This document shows positions 1-6,164 of a stretch of 11,266 nt of DNA, one piece after another. Both the position numbers and the translations under genes were made by a program. The notes beneath the pieces were generated by a model. That model was not told the DNA's origin. It saw only the letters and a list, made by a program, of their open reading frames with translations, and did not search any database. Numbering within the stretch: the first letter of the stretch is position 1; every line of letters starts with the position of its first letter. The DNA is from Pseudomonas sp. (GTDB lineage Bacteria; Pseudomonadota; Gammaproteobacteria; Pseudomonadales; Pseudomonadaceae), in contig JAURXE010000356.1 of NCBI GenBank assembly GCA_030654635.1, positions 1 through 11,266 of the forward strand, written 5' to 3'.

Positions 1-346
1 ACGTGGCTATCACGGCAGCGCCGCTGAAGGGTTTAACGATCCAGCCTTTGATACCGGCGGCCTTACCGCGCTCTTTCATGCTTGGGCTGTTTTCAGTAGT
101 CAGCATGATGATATTGACCGTGGTATTGCGCAGCTCGCCACGGATTTTCTCCGCCATGGTCAGGCCGTCCATGTTCGGCATGTTGACGTCGGAAACCACC
201 AACTTAATCGACGGATCAGCCCGCAATTTGTCCAAGCCATCTTTACCGTCTACCGCAGAGGTGACCGTAAGACCATTCGCTTTGAGGAAGTCGCACACTT
301 CGTTGCGCACAGTGCTTGAATCGTCGACTACCAATATTTGAGCCAT
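1..346 (-). CDS. CheY-like single-domain response regulator (C-terminus outside window)
   Basis: This is a stand-alone receiver domain, of which 115 residues lie inside the window. The protein begins MAQILVVDDSSTVR. It has the acidic pair D8/D9, the phospho-acceptor D53 (in SDVNMPNMDG), the switch Thr T83 and the conserved lysine K105 in GWIVKPF, so it should be a functional phosphorylatable CheY. The ATG at 344-346 is preceded by an AAGGAACTCC ribosome site. It lies 49 bases after the receiver-CheX gene on the same strand and is probably in the same operon. By family it would take phosphate from a CheA-type kinase and act on a motor or other output. No kinase is seen here, though more genes may follow to the left. 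The GWIVKPF form is common in CheY proteins of chemosensory clusters. The exact output (flagellar or other) cannot be told. Confidence 0.93.
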   Translation of the reverse strand, partial: MAQILVVDDSSTVRNEVCDFLKANGLTVTSAVDGKDGLDKLRADPSIKLVVSDVNMPNMDGLTMAEKIRGELRNTTVNIIMLTTENSPSMKERGKAAGIKGWIVKPFSGAAVIAT

Positions 347-395
347 TTAGGAGTTCCTTGCTTACTTATGAAGTGTTTAGTTGAGTTGCAGTGGA

Positions 396-1373
396 TCAAA
401 ACATTTCCAGCTCACCGGAGTCGACCAGCGACTCTACCGAGGGATTTTCGGAGAACTGATCGGGCGACCACGACAAGTTAAACACGAAGCGTTGGAACAC
501 TGAAACTGGTGCGGCTTGCGAATCGTCCAACGGTACCAAATTGTATTTAAGGCAGAGCTGTGGATCGTCAGAACCAAAGGATATGTAGCGCCGCTGGTGA
601 TTAATAATGATTGGCACTTGCGTCTGGGTCAGCCCGCTCATATCGTCGCGAAAGCCTACATAACGATTCTTGAACGACCCCCAAACCAGATTGGTAGCCT
701 CGCCTAGCACGCTATTAAGGTCACGAAAAGTCAGCGGCTCAGCATCCGTTCCGGCGGCATGGCGCAGCAGGTTCAACATCCGCTCTTCTTCGGTCTGCAG
801 CATCATGTAACCGCGACACCAGTTACTTTCGATGGCGATCATGCTGAACACTTCGCCATAGATGATCTGATCTTTAACCAGATAGGGTGCTTCGACTTCT
901 ACGGCGCAGGTTTTAAACAGCGTTTGCAGCGAGCTAAGGGTCATCTCAGTAATACCGCGCACTAAATCAGTGGGGTACACGCGGCTAAAGATTGATGAAT
1001 CAAGAACCGACTTAAACTGCTCCAACTCCGATAAGTTAAATGCGGCGCAGAACATGCTGATGTCGGAGCTTTGTAGGTCGGCGAGGCTTGCCTCACCATC
1101 GCGACGCAAGAAGATCGGTAGTTCCGGGCGCGCGGCATGGATTGCATGCGCCAGTGTCAGGCCCATGGCCTGACCACCATAATTTTCATACAGCAGAATG
1201 CCGCCCAAATCGACATTTGAGCGCAAAATGGCCATTACTCCACCCTGGCTGCCAAGGTTGGGTTTAATCCCCAGCAACCGACTGTCTTCACAAAGCTGCT
1301 TGATCTGCTCGAAATGTTCGGATGCATCGTCCAGTACCAGGACTTTGCTCATCACCAGTGTTGCGTCAGTCAT
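396..1373 (-). CDS. Degenerate receiver fused to CheX-like phosphatase domain
   Basis: This 325-residue protein has two parts. Residues about 9-130 look like a receiver: KVLVLDD supplies the acidic pair D15/D16, and FNLSEL near 112 matches the end of a receiver fold. The strand that should end in the phospho-acceptor Asp reads ILLYEN (59-64), and the usual Lys-Pro is Ala-Ala (110-111), so it is probably a pseudo-receiver. Residues about 140-310 resemble CheX, a CheY-P phosphatase family. The catalytic-type E-x-x-N motif is E225-A-T-N228, in LGEATNLVWG. The protein ends in GELEMF, nearly the same as the end of the neighbouring CheX-like product. The ATG at 1371-1373 has an AAGGGG site 7 bases upstream; the internal Met8 is an alternative start. 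It lies between the interrupted CheX-like gene (56-base gap) and cheY. Inferred role: dephosphorylating or binding the adjacent CheY. Confidence 0.82.
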   Translation of the reverse strand: MTDATLVMSKVLVLDDASEHFEQIKQLCEDSRLLGIKPNLGSQGGVMAILRSNVDLGGILLYENYGGQAMGLTLAHAIHAARPELPIFLRRDGEASLADLQSSDISMFCAAFNLSELEQFKSVLDSSIFSRVYPTDLVRGITEMTLSSLQTLFKTCAVEVEAPYLVKDQIIYGEVFSMIAIESNWCRGYMMLQTEEERMLNLLRHAAGTDAEPLTFRDLNSVLGEATNLVWGSFKNRYVGFRDDMSGLTQTQVPIIINHQRRYISFGSDDPQLCLKYNLVPLDDSQAAPVSVFQRFVFNLSWSPDQFSENPSVESLVDSGELEMF

Positions 1374-1396
1374 GTGTGCCCCTTTTTCTTATATAA

Positions 1397-1404
1397 ATAT
1401 CGGC
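1397..1404 (-). promoter_or_regulatory. Possible internal FliA-type -10 element
   Basis: The minus strand reads GCCGATAT in the gap between the two CheX-like genes, a 7/8 match to the sigma-28 -10 consensus GCCGATAA. The expected -35 at 11 bases' spacing (AATTGTGT) matches only about 4 of 8 positions, so this may be chance. If used, it would give a leader of about 15-20 bases for the receiver-CheX gene and bypass the stop codon in the upstream gene. Confidence 0.25.
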
Positions 1405-1429
1405 CATGTACAGCCACACAATTCCGTTT

Positions 1430-2002
1430 TCAGAAAAGCTCCAGCTCGCCTGCGGACTCCTCCTCCGCCTCGTAGGTGTCAATTCGAAAATCCAACGAAG
1501 TGTCAGCGCCAGTGCACAAACAGTAGGTAAGATTGAAGCGCATTGAGTCGTTAATTACCACCTCATAGCGTTGAACATACTCGGGTTCAAGGGCTGATGC
1601 ATAGTTGGCGCAAGAGCTTTCGAGCATATAGGGCGTCGACATGCCGATATGCGGAAAGGGCACGCCAAGGCCTCGATTGACCGCCCCACAGACCATATTG
1701 ACCAGCTCCGCTTAGGCATCACTCAGCGCCTGCACATCCAGATCAGGCGTCTGGCTCCTAGTCATGCGCACCATATGCTCATTGGTTGGCGCATCATCAT
1801 TGAACTGAAACAGCGCCACGATGCGAAACAGATAGGTAGAAATGGTCAAAACCACCAATTGCTGATTAGTAGTCGATAGCACTTCTTTATCAGCCGGCAA
1901 TTTGCTCAGGACACAAGTGTCCTCATCGCCACTGACACTGTTGGCCCGTACGGCTTTTTCAAATAACCATTCGATACCCGTCTTAGCACTTTGACTGATC
2001 AT
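1430..2002 (-). pseudogene. CheX-like protein gene interrupted by an in-frame TAA
   Basis: One continuous reading frame of 190 sense-or-stop codons carries a single internal TAA at 1712-1714 (codon 97). The first part (residues 1-96) begins MISQSAKTGIEWLFEK. Directly after the stop the frame continues AELVNMVCGAVNRGLG, which contains the CheX/CheC-type E-x-x-N motif (E99, N102), and then MSTP (121-124), a position often S/T-P in CheX. The product ends in GELELF. The ATG at 2000-2002 lies 5 bases after the stop of the MCP-like gene, with GGGAGGGG upstream. A restart is possible at the ATG at 1694-1696, which has a GGAG 9 bases upstream (1706-1709). Such a product would begin just after N102, so neither fragment would hold the motif. 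The stop may be a real mutation or a sequence error; the intact frame on both sides favours a recent event or an error. Confidence 0.8.
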
Positions 2003-2007
2003 GACTG

Positions 2008-2784
2008 TCAGCCCCTCCCGCCCAGCGCATCGCGGATTTTGTCATTCGCCGCGCGCAAGCCAAACACTGCGGTTTGAATCATTTTGCCGCTGGCCTGCAG
2101 ATCCTGGAAGGTCGTGGTGGTAACTAGGTCGTTTTTATCGAGGTTCTCACGGTAATCGCGCGAGAGCTTTTCAGAGGTAATTGCCAGATCACGGACCCCA
2201 TCCGCCACCACCGCAAAGCCGCGGCCTTGCTCGCCGGCACGAGCGGCCTCAATCGAGGCATTGAGCGCCAGCATCACCACCTGTTTAACGATGACCGCAA
2301 ACTCGGCGTTTTTGCTCTTCATGACCTTATTGTTGACCAGAATCGCTTCCATCTCTTCATGCCAGCGCTCAATGGTTTTTACCATTGCCAGCAATCCGGT
2401 AATTTCGCCACGCAAGCGCTCATTCTCGGCACCGAGGGTGGTTCTAATCTGCGCCATCTCCGACTCGCAATGCCGCAGCGACTGCTCTAAGCCGTTTTCA
2501 CGATCGGCGCCAGAGTGACGCTGGTTTTCTAACTCGCTCTGCACCCGATCTAGCTCTTTTTCTATTTTTTGCCGTGCACTGAGCGCCTCTTTAGCCTGGC
2601 TCTCCTGCTGGGCTTTTACCTCGGCGACGGACATGCGCTGCGACAGTTCGGCAATACTGGCGTCCTTGGCGCTGAGTTGCGCCTGATTGTGCTTATCGCG
2701 CGACGCCGCACTTAATGACACGAAGAACGCACCGGCGCCCGCGCCGACAACAAACAGCACAACCCAAATCAATGAGAACCCCAT
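2008..2784 (-). CDS. Small membrane-anchored MCP-like signalling protein
   Basis: This 258-residue protein has one N-terminal membrane segment (about 3-24), a long charged coiled coil (about 30-150), and then the hairpin tip of methyl-accepting chemotaxis proteins: [18 protein letters not shown] (172-189) followed by [12 protein letters not shown]. It has no periplasmic ligand domain, no HAMP and no C-terminal methylation pentapeptide, and is about half the usual MCP length. Aligned to E. coli Tsr, residues matching N381, E385, R388 and E391 are kept (N175, E179, R182, E185). The F373 trimer-contact position is K167, and the usual E of VVADEVR is G196. The ATG has GAGGGG 7 bases upstream. It is the first gene of the operon, 5 bases before the CheX-like frame, with a FliA-type promoter upstream. 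It probably scaffolds signalling at the membrane or couples to a kinase; what it senses is unknown. Confidence 0.85.
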   Translation of the reverse strand: MGFSLIWVVLFVVGAGAGAFFVSLSAASRDKHNQAQLSAKDASIAELSQRMSVAEVKAQQESQAKEALSARQKIEKELDRVQSELENQRHSGADRENGLEQSLRHCESEMAQIRTTLGAENERLRGEITGLLAMVKTIERWHEEMEAILVNNKVMKSKNAEFAVIVKQVVMLALNASIEAARAGEQGRGFAVVADGVRDLAITSEKLSRDYRENLDKNDLVTTTTFQDLQASGKMIQTAVFGLRAANDKIRDALGGRG

Positions 2785-2921
2785 CTTCTATCCCCTCAGA
2801 ACTTAAAACACCTCGGCACACCGTCATCCGAGCGTATGGAGCAACAGCGCAAAACAGCAACTCGAGCGCAAACAACCATCAACACCTTCAACTTGCGCCT
2901 ATGTGCTTGTTCTCATAGAGC

Positions 2922-2948
2922 TTATCGGTATCAAAGGGTAAAGCATTA
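2922..2948 (-). promoter_or_regulatory. FliA (sigma-28) type promoter for the MCP-like operon
   Basis: The minus strand reads TAATGCTT (2948-2941), then 11 bases, then ACCGATAA (2929-2922). The sigma-28 consensus known from E. coli is TAAAGTTT-N11-GCCGATAA. The match is 6 of 8 and 7 of 8 with exact spacing. Transcription would begin near 2913, leaving a leader of about 130 bases before the MCP-like ATG. This places the chemosensory operon with late flagellar genes. Confidence 0.65.
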
Positions 2949-3003
2949 GTCAAAAGCATAGTTCCTTTAAAAGTTTTGCCCGTCAATCAACCCCACCCCA
3001 GCA

Positions 3004-3017
3004 TGGTGCGCGCACCA
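3004..3017. repeat. Perfect 14-base palindrome, possible enhancer/operator site
   Basis: TGGTGCGCGCACCA is a perfect palindrome centred about 127 bases upstream of the predicted sigma-54 start site. That is a usual distance for an NtrC enhancer. NtrC sites have the half-sites in the other order (GCACCA-N3-TGGTGC), so the palindrome itself is not a standard NtrC site. A weak NtrC-like match begins inside it (GCACCA-GAT-CAGCGC, 3012-3026; right half 3 of 6). The regulator is unknown. Confidence 0.35.
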
Positions 3018-3110
3018 GATCAGCGCAGACTGCTTTAAACAAGTGCGCAAACAGGTCAATGACGATCAGGAAAGTGAGCAAAGCCCCCATAAAACCCGGA
3101 TCAGCATAAG

Positions 3111-3128
3111 TTGGCACAACCCCTGCAA
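3111..3128 (+). promoter_or_regulatory. Sigma-54 (RpoN) promoter of nirBD-nasA-cobA
   Basis: TTGGCACAACCCCTGCAA has the -24 GG at 3113-3114 and the -12 GC at 3125-3126, with exactly 10 bases between, as RpoN requires. TTGGCAC matches the consensus -24 block fully. The start site should lie near 3138, which puts the whole antiterminator and terminator inside the transcribed leader. Nitrogen control through NtrC would be expected from known nitrate assimilation operons. Confidence 0.8.
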
Positions 3129-3154
3129 TAGCCAAATCGACAATTTAATAAAGC

Positions 3155-3197
3155 GCAGCCATCAACGAAGACGGCTGCACTTCCCGAGAGAACGGGA
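3155..3197 (+). promoter_or_regulatory. Two-hairpin ANTAR (NasT-type) antiterminator RNA motif
   Basis: There are two stem-loops 3 bases apart. The first (3155-3178) pairs GCAGCCATC with GACGGCTGC, with one A-C mismatch, and has the hexaloop AACGAA (3164-3169). The second (3182-3197) pairs TCCCG with CGGGA and has the hexaloop AGAGAA (3187-3192). Both loops have A at position 1 and G at position 4, the signature of RNA targets of ANTAR-domain antiterminators such as NasT. A terminator follows 8 bases later. Family knowledge: NasT, freed from NasS when nitrate or nitrite is present, binds such leaders and allows read-through into nas/nir genes. NasS and NasT are not in this window. Confidence 0.82.
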
Positions 3198-3204
3198 CTT
3201 GGAC

Positions 3205-3247
3205 AAAGGCGTCCTCGCTAGGTAACTAGCGGGGCGCCTTTTTTTTT
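3205..3247 (+). terminator. Intrinsic terminator in the nirB leader (attenuator)
   Basis: A stem of about 16 pairs runs from AAAGGCG at 3205 to CGCCTTT ending at 3241. It has a four-base GTAA loop (3222-3225), one G-T wobble and a bulged T at 3212. Nine consecutive T (3239-3247) follow from the last stem pairs onward. It lies between the sigma-54 promoter and nirB, so it would stop transcription before the operon unless an antiterminator acts. It is the control point for the ANTAR motif just upstream. Confidence 0.88.
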
Positions 3248-3280
3248 CAATTCCTGGCAGCAGATGCGTGGAGATAAGCC

Positions 3281-5737
3281 TTGAACAAACTCAAGCTAGT
3301 AATGATCGGTAACGGCATGGCCGGGGTTCGCACCCTCGAAGAGCTGCTCAAGCTCGCCCCTGAACTCTACGACATTACCGTCTTCGGGGCCGAACCGCAC
3401 CCCAACTACAACCGCATCCTGCTGTCACCGGTTTTGGCCGGCGAGCAAAGCTTCGAAGAAATTGTACTCAACGACCTGAGCTGGTACGCCGACAACAACA
3501 TTCGCCTGATGCTCAATCGTAAAGTAGTGGCGATCGACCGGAAAAAACGCATAGTCACCGCCGAAGATGGCAGCACCGCCGAATATGATCGCCTGCTGAT
3601 CGCCACCGGTTCCAACCCCTTTATTCTGCCGGTACCGGGCAACAAGCTGCACGGTGTGATCGGCTATCGCGACATCGCTGACACCCAGATGATGATCGAT
3701 ACCGCGAAAACCCACAGCCACGCAGTGGTCATCGGCGGCGGCCTGCTCGGCCTGGAAGCGGCCAACGGCCTCAAACTGCGCGGCATGGATGTGACCGTGG
3801 TGCACTTGGCCGACTGGCTAATGGAGCGTCAACTGGATAAAACCGCCGGTAAGCTGCTGCAAACTGCACTGCAAGAACGCGGCATTCATTTTCGCACCAA
3901 CGAACAAACCGAAGAGCTGATGGATAACGGCGAAGGCCGGGTCTGTGCGGTTAAATTTAAAAGCGGTGACGTTATCCCAGCCGACTTGGTGGTGATGGCT
4001 GCCGGGATTAAGCCCAACACCGACCTGGCCGAAAAATCGGGGATTCCGTGCAACCGCGGGATCTTGGTCAGCGACACCATGCAAACCTACGACCCACGGA
4101 TTTATTCGATTGGCGAGTGTGCCAACCACCGGGGCACCGCCTACGGCTTGGTGGCCCCGCTGTTTGATCAGGCCAAGGTCTGCGCAAACCACCTGGCGCA
4201 ACTCGGCTTTGCTCGCTACCAAGGCTCGGTAACCTCAACCAAACTGAAAGTCACCGGCATCGACCTGTTTTCCGCCGGCGAATTCATGGGCGCCGAAGGT
4301 ACCGAAACCATCACCCTCTCCGACCCGATTGGCGGCGTCTACAAGAAGCTGGTGATCAAAGACGACATCTTGGTCGGCGCCTGCCTGTACGGCGACACTG
4401 CCGACGGCGGCTGGTATTTTCGCCAAGTGAAAGAAAACGCCAACATCAGCCAGATCCGCGATCACCTGATGTTCGGCGAACAGGCTCTTGGCGATGCTGG
4501 CCACCAAGGCCAGAACAGCGCCGCGAGCATGTCCGACAGCATGGAAGTCTGCGGTTGCAATGGCGTGTGCAAAGGCACGATCGTTAAAGCCATTCAAGAG
4601 AACGGTCTGTTCAGCGTTGACGAAGTTAAAAAACACACCAAGGCGGCCAGTTCGTGTGGCTCTTGTGCGGGTCTGGTTGAGCAGATTCTGATCAGCACCG
4701 TTGGCGGCGCCGCCGATGTTAAGCCGAAAAGCGAAAAAGCCATCTGCGGCTGCAGCGAACTGAACCACGGCCAGATTCGCAAACTGATCAGTGCCAAGCA
4801 CCTGATCAGCATGACTCAAGCCATGACCGAAATGGGCTGGACCACGCCAAACGGTTGCAGCACGTGCCGCCCGGCACTGAACTACTACTTGCTCTCCACC
4901 TGGCCAGGCGAAGCTAAAGATGATCCGCAATCGCGCCTGATCAACGAACGTGTCCACGCCAACATCCAAAAAGACGGCACTTACTCGGTAGTCCCACGGA
5001 TGTGCGGCGGGGTGACTAACTCATCGGAGCTGCGGCGCATCGCCGACGTGGCCGACAAGTACAACGTGCCAATGGTTAAGGTTACCGGCGGTCAGCGGAT
5101 CGACCTGCTGGGGATCAAAAAAGACGACCTGCCGGGCGTCTGGAAAGACCTCGGCATGGCCTCCGGGTACGCCTACGGCAAGTCCATTCGCACCGTTAAG
5201 ACCTGCGTCGGCAGCGAGTTCTGCCGCTTCGGCACACAAAACTCAACGCAAATGGGCATCGACCTGGAGCAGGCGCTGTCCTACATGTGGTCGCCACACA
5301 AAGTTAAATTGGCGGTCTCCGGCTGCCCGCGCAACTGCGCCGAATCGGGGATTAAAGACGTCGGCATCATCGGCGTCGAATCCGGCTGGGAGCTGTATAT
5401 CGGCGGCAACGGCGGGATCAAGACCGAGGCCGGCGAGTTCTTCGTCAAGGTCAAGACTGCCGAGGAGGTCATGGAATACAGCCTGGCCTTCCTCCAGCTC
5501 TATCGCGTAGAAGCCTTCTACTTAGAGCGCACCGTGCACTACCTGCAGCGTGTCGGCATGGAGCACATCAAGAAGGCGGTGCTGGAGGATGAGGCCAACC
5601 GCAAAGTGCTACACGCTAACCTGCTGTTCTCACTGTCCTTCTTGCAGGACCCGTGGCAGGAGCTGCTGTCGAAGCCGCAACTGAGTAAAGAGTTTGAGCG
5701 CATTGCCGTCGTACAAGTTGAAGGAGAGCACGCATGA
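3281..5737 (+). CDS. nirB: Assimilatory nitrite reductase [NAD(P)H], large subunit
   Basis: This 818-residue cytoplasmic enzyme reduces nitrite to ammonium, passing electrons from NAD(P)H through FAD and iron-sulfur centres to sirohaem. Domains in order: the FAD fold with G10-N-G-M-A-G15; the NAD(P) fold with VIGGGLLGLEAA near 150-162; two BFD-type [2Fe-2S] modules (C424, C426, C459, C462; and C489, C491, C526, C529); and a sirohaem/[4Fe-4S] domain with C642-x5-C648 and C682-x3-C686. The length is normal for NirB. The start is TTG, preceded by GGAG 7 bases upstream (3270-3273); MNKLKLVMIGNG is the expected N-terminus. Its TGA overlaps the nirD ATG in ATGA, so the subunits are probably translationally coupled. 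Expression should be set by the sigma-54 promoter and the leader attenuator. Confidence 0.97.
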   Translation: MNKLKLVMIGNGMAGVRTLEELLKLAPELYDITVFGAEPHPNYNRILLSPVLAGEQSFEEIVLNDLSWYADNNIRLMLNRKVVAIDRKKRIVTAEDGSTAEYDRLLIATGSNPFILPVPGNKLHGVIGYRDIADTQMMIDTAKTHSHAVVIGGGLLGLEAANGLKLRGMDVTVVHLADWLMERQLDKTAGKLLQTALQERGIHFRTNEQTEELMDNGEGRVCAVKFKSGDVIPADLVVMAAGIKPNTDLAEKSGIPCNRGILVSDTMQTYDPRIYSIGECANHRGTAYGLVAPLFDQAKVCANHLAQLGFARYQGSVTSTKLKVTGIDLFSAGEFMGAEGTETITLSDPIGGVYKKLVIKDDILVGACLYGDTADGGWYFRQVKENANISQIRDHLMFGEQALGDAGHQGQNSAASMSDSMEVCGCNGVCKGTIVKAIQENGLFSVDEVKKHTKAASSCGSCAGLVEQILISTVGGAADVKPKSEKAICGCSELNHGQIRKLISAKHLISMTQAMTEMGWTTPNGCSTCRPALNYYLLSTWPGEAKDDPQSRLINERVHANIQKDGTYSVVPRMCGGVTNSSELRRIADVADKYNVPMVKVTGGQRIDLLGIKKDDLPGVWKDLGMASGYAYGKSIRTVKTCVGSEFCRFGTQNSTQMGIDLEQALSYMWSPHKVKLAVSGCPRNCAESGIKDVGIIGVESGWELYIGGNGGIKTEAGEFFVKVKTAEEVMEYSLAFLQLYRVEAFYLERTVHYLQRVGMEHIKKAVLEDEANRKVLHANLLFSLSFLQDPWQELLSKPQLSKEFERIAVVQVEGEHA

Positions 5738-6060
5738 ACTGGCTGAATATTTGCGCACTGGAAGAGATCAACGTGCTCGGTTCGCGCATAGTCGACGGCC
5801 CGAAAGGCGATATCGCCATCTTCCGCACGTCCAATGACGAAGTCTTCGCCCTTGATGACCGCTGCCCGCACAAAGGCGGGCCGCTGTCACAAGGGTTGAT
5901 CTACGGCAAGCGAGTGGCCTGCCCGCTGCACAACTGGCAGATCGACCTGGAAAGCGGTGAAGCCCTGGCGCCAGACGTCGGTTGCGCCCACAAATACCCG
6001 GTAAAGCTGGAAAACGGTCGGGTGTTCCTGCAGCTGAAAACCGTCACCAAGTGCGCCTGA
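5734..6060 (+). CDS. nirD: Nitrite reductase small subunit, Rieske-type
   Basis: This 108-residue partner of NirB belongs to the NirD family with a Rieske fold. The [2Fe-2S] ligands are present as C44-P-H46 and C63-P-L-H66, spaced as in true Rieske proteins; some NirD proteins, such as that of E. coli, lack them. It starts inside the nirB stop (ATGA overlap), with AAGGAGAG just upstream. The cytoplasmic NirBD complex makes ammonium from nitrite. A 104-base gap with two hairpins separates it from nasA. Confidence 0.96.
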   Translation: MNWLNICALEEINVLGSRIVDGPKGDIAIFRTSNDEVFALDDRCPHKGGPLSQGLIYGKRVACPLHNWQIDLESGEALAPDVGCAHKYPVKLENGRVFLQLKTVTKCA

Positions 6061-6067
6061 GGGCACC

Positions 6068-6083
6068 GCACAGGAGTCTGTGC
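6068..6083 (+). repeat. Small hairpin after nirD
   Basis: GCACAG and CTGTGC flank the loop GAGT, giving a perfect 6-pair stem 7 bases after the nirD stop. There is no T tract, so it is not an intrinsic terminator. With the hairpin at 6123-6143 it may protect or separate the nirBD part of the message. Confidence 0.45.
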
Positions 6084-6122
6084 ACCGCTGAGCAATAGCC
6101 TGCGGACTTGCACAGCGCTGTC

Positions 6123-6143
6123 GGGCTGCGCCTTGCGCAGCCC
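6123..6143 (+). repeat. Strong GC-rich hairpin upstream of nasA
   Basis: GGGCTGCGC and GCGCAGCCC form a perfect 9-pair stem with a CTT loop, ending 7 bases before the AGGAA ribosome site of nasA. No T run follows, so termination is unlikely without Rho. It could affect message stability or nasA translation, setting different amounts of NirBD and NasA. Confidence 0.55.
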
Positions 6144-6164
6144 CCTTCGACAGGAAACAGAGCC

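Larger units (their letters stand above)
2785..3280. other. Divergent intergenic region between chemosensory and nitrite reductase operons
   Basis: These 496 bases hold no gene I can support; short frames in it lack a ribosome site and overlap the leader structures. From left to right it holds: the untranslated leader of the MCP-like gene; a FliA-type promoter on the minus strand (2922-2948); a perfect 14-base palindrome (3004-3017); a sigma-54 promoter on the plus strand (3111-3128); the two-hairpin antiterminator motif (3155-3197); an intrinsic terminator (3205-3247); and the nirB ribosome site GGAG (3270-3273). Confidence 0.75.

Noticed and set aside
1712..2002. Two separate small genes (1712-2002 and 1430-1696)
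   Set aside because: Both are in the same frame with only one stop between them, and together give a normal-length CheX-like protein. An interrupted single gene explains them better.
3043..3225. A 60-codon open frame upstream of nirB
   Set aside because: It spans the sigma-54 promoter, the ANTAR hairpins and part of the terminator, has no good ribosome site, and would begin before the predicted transcript start.
6123..6143. Terminator before nasA
   Set aside because: The stem is strong but is followed by CC-TTCGAC with no T run, and nasA has a good ribosome site directly after it.
6108..6164. TTG at 6108 as the start of nasA
   Set aside because: It would add 19 residues encoded across a strong hairpin. 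The ATG at 6165 has an AGGAA site and gives the usual short N-terminus before the first cysteine.
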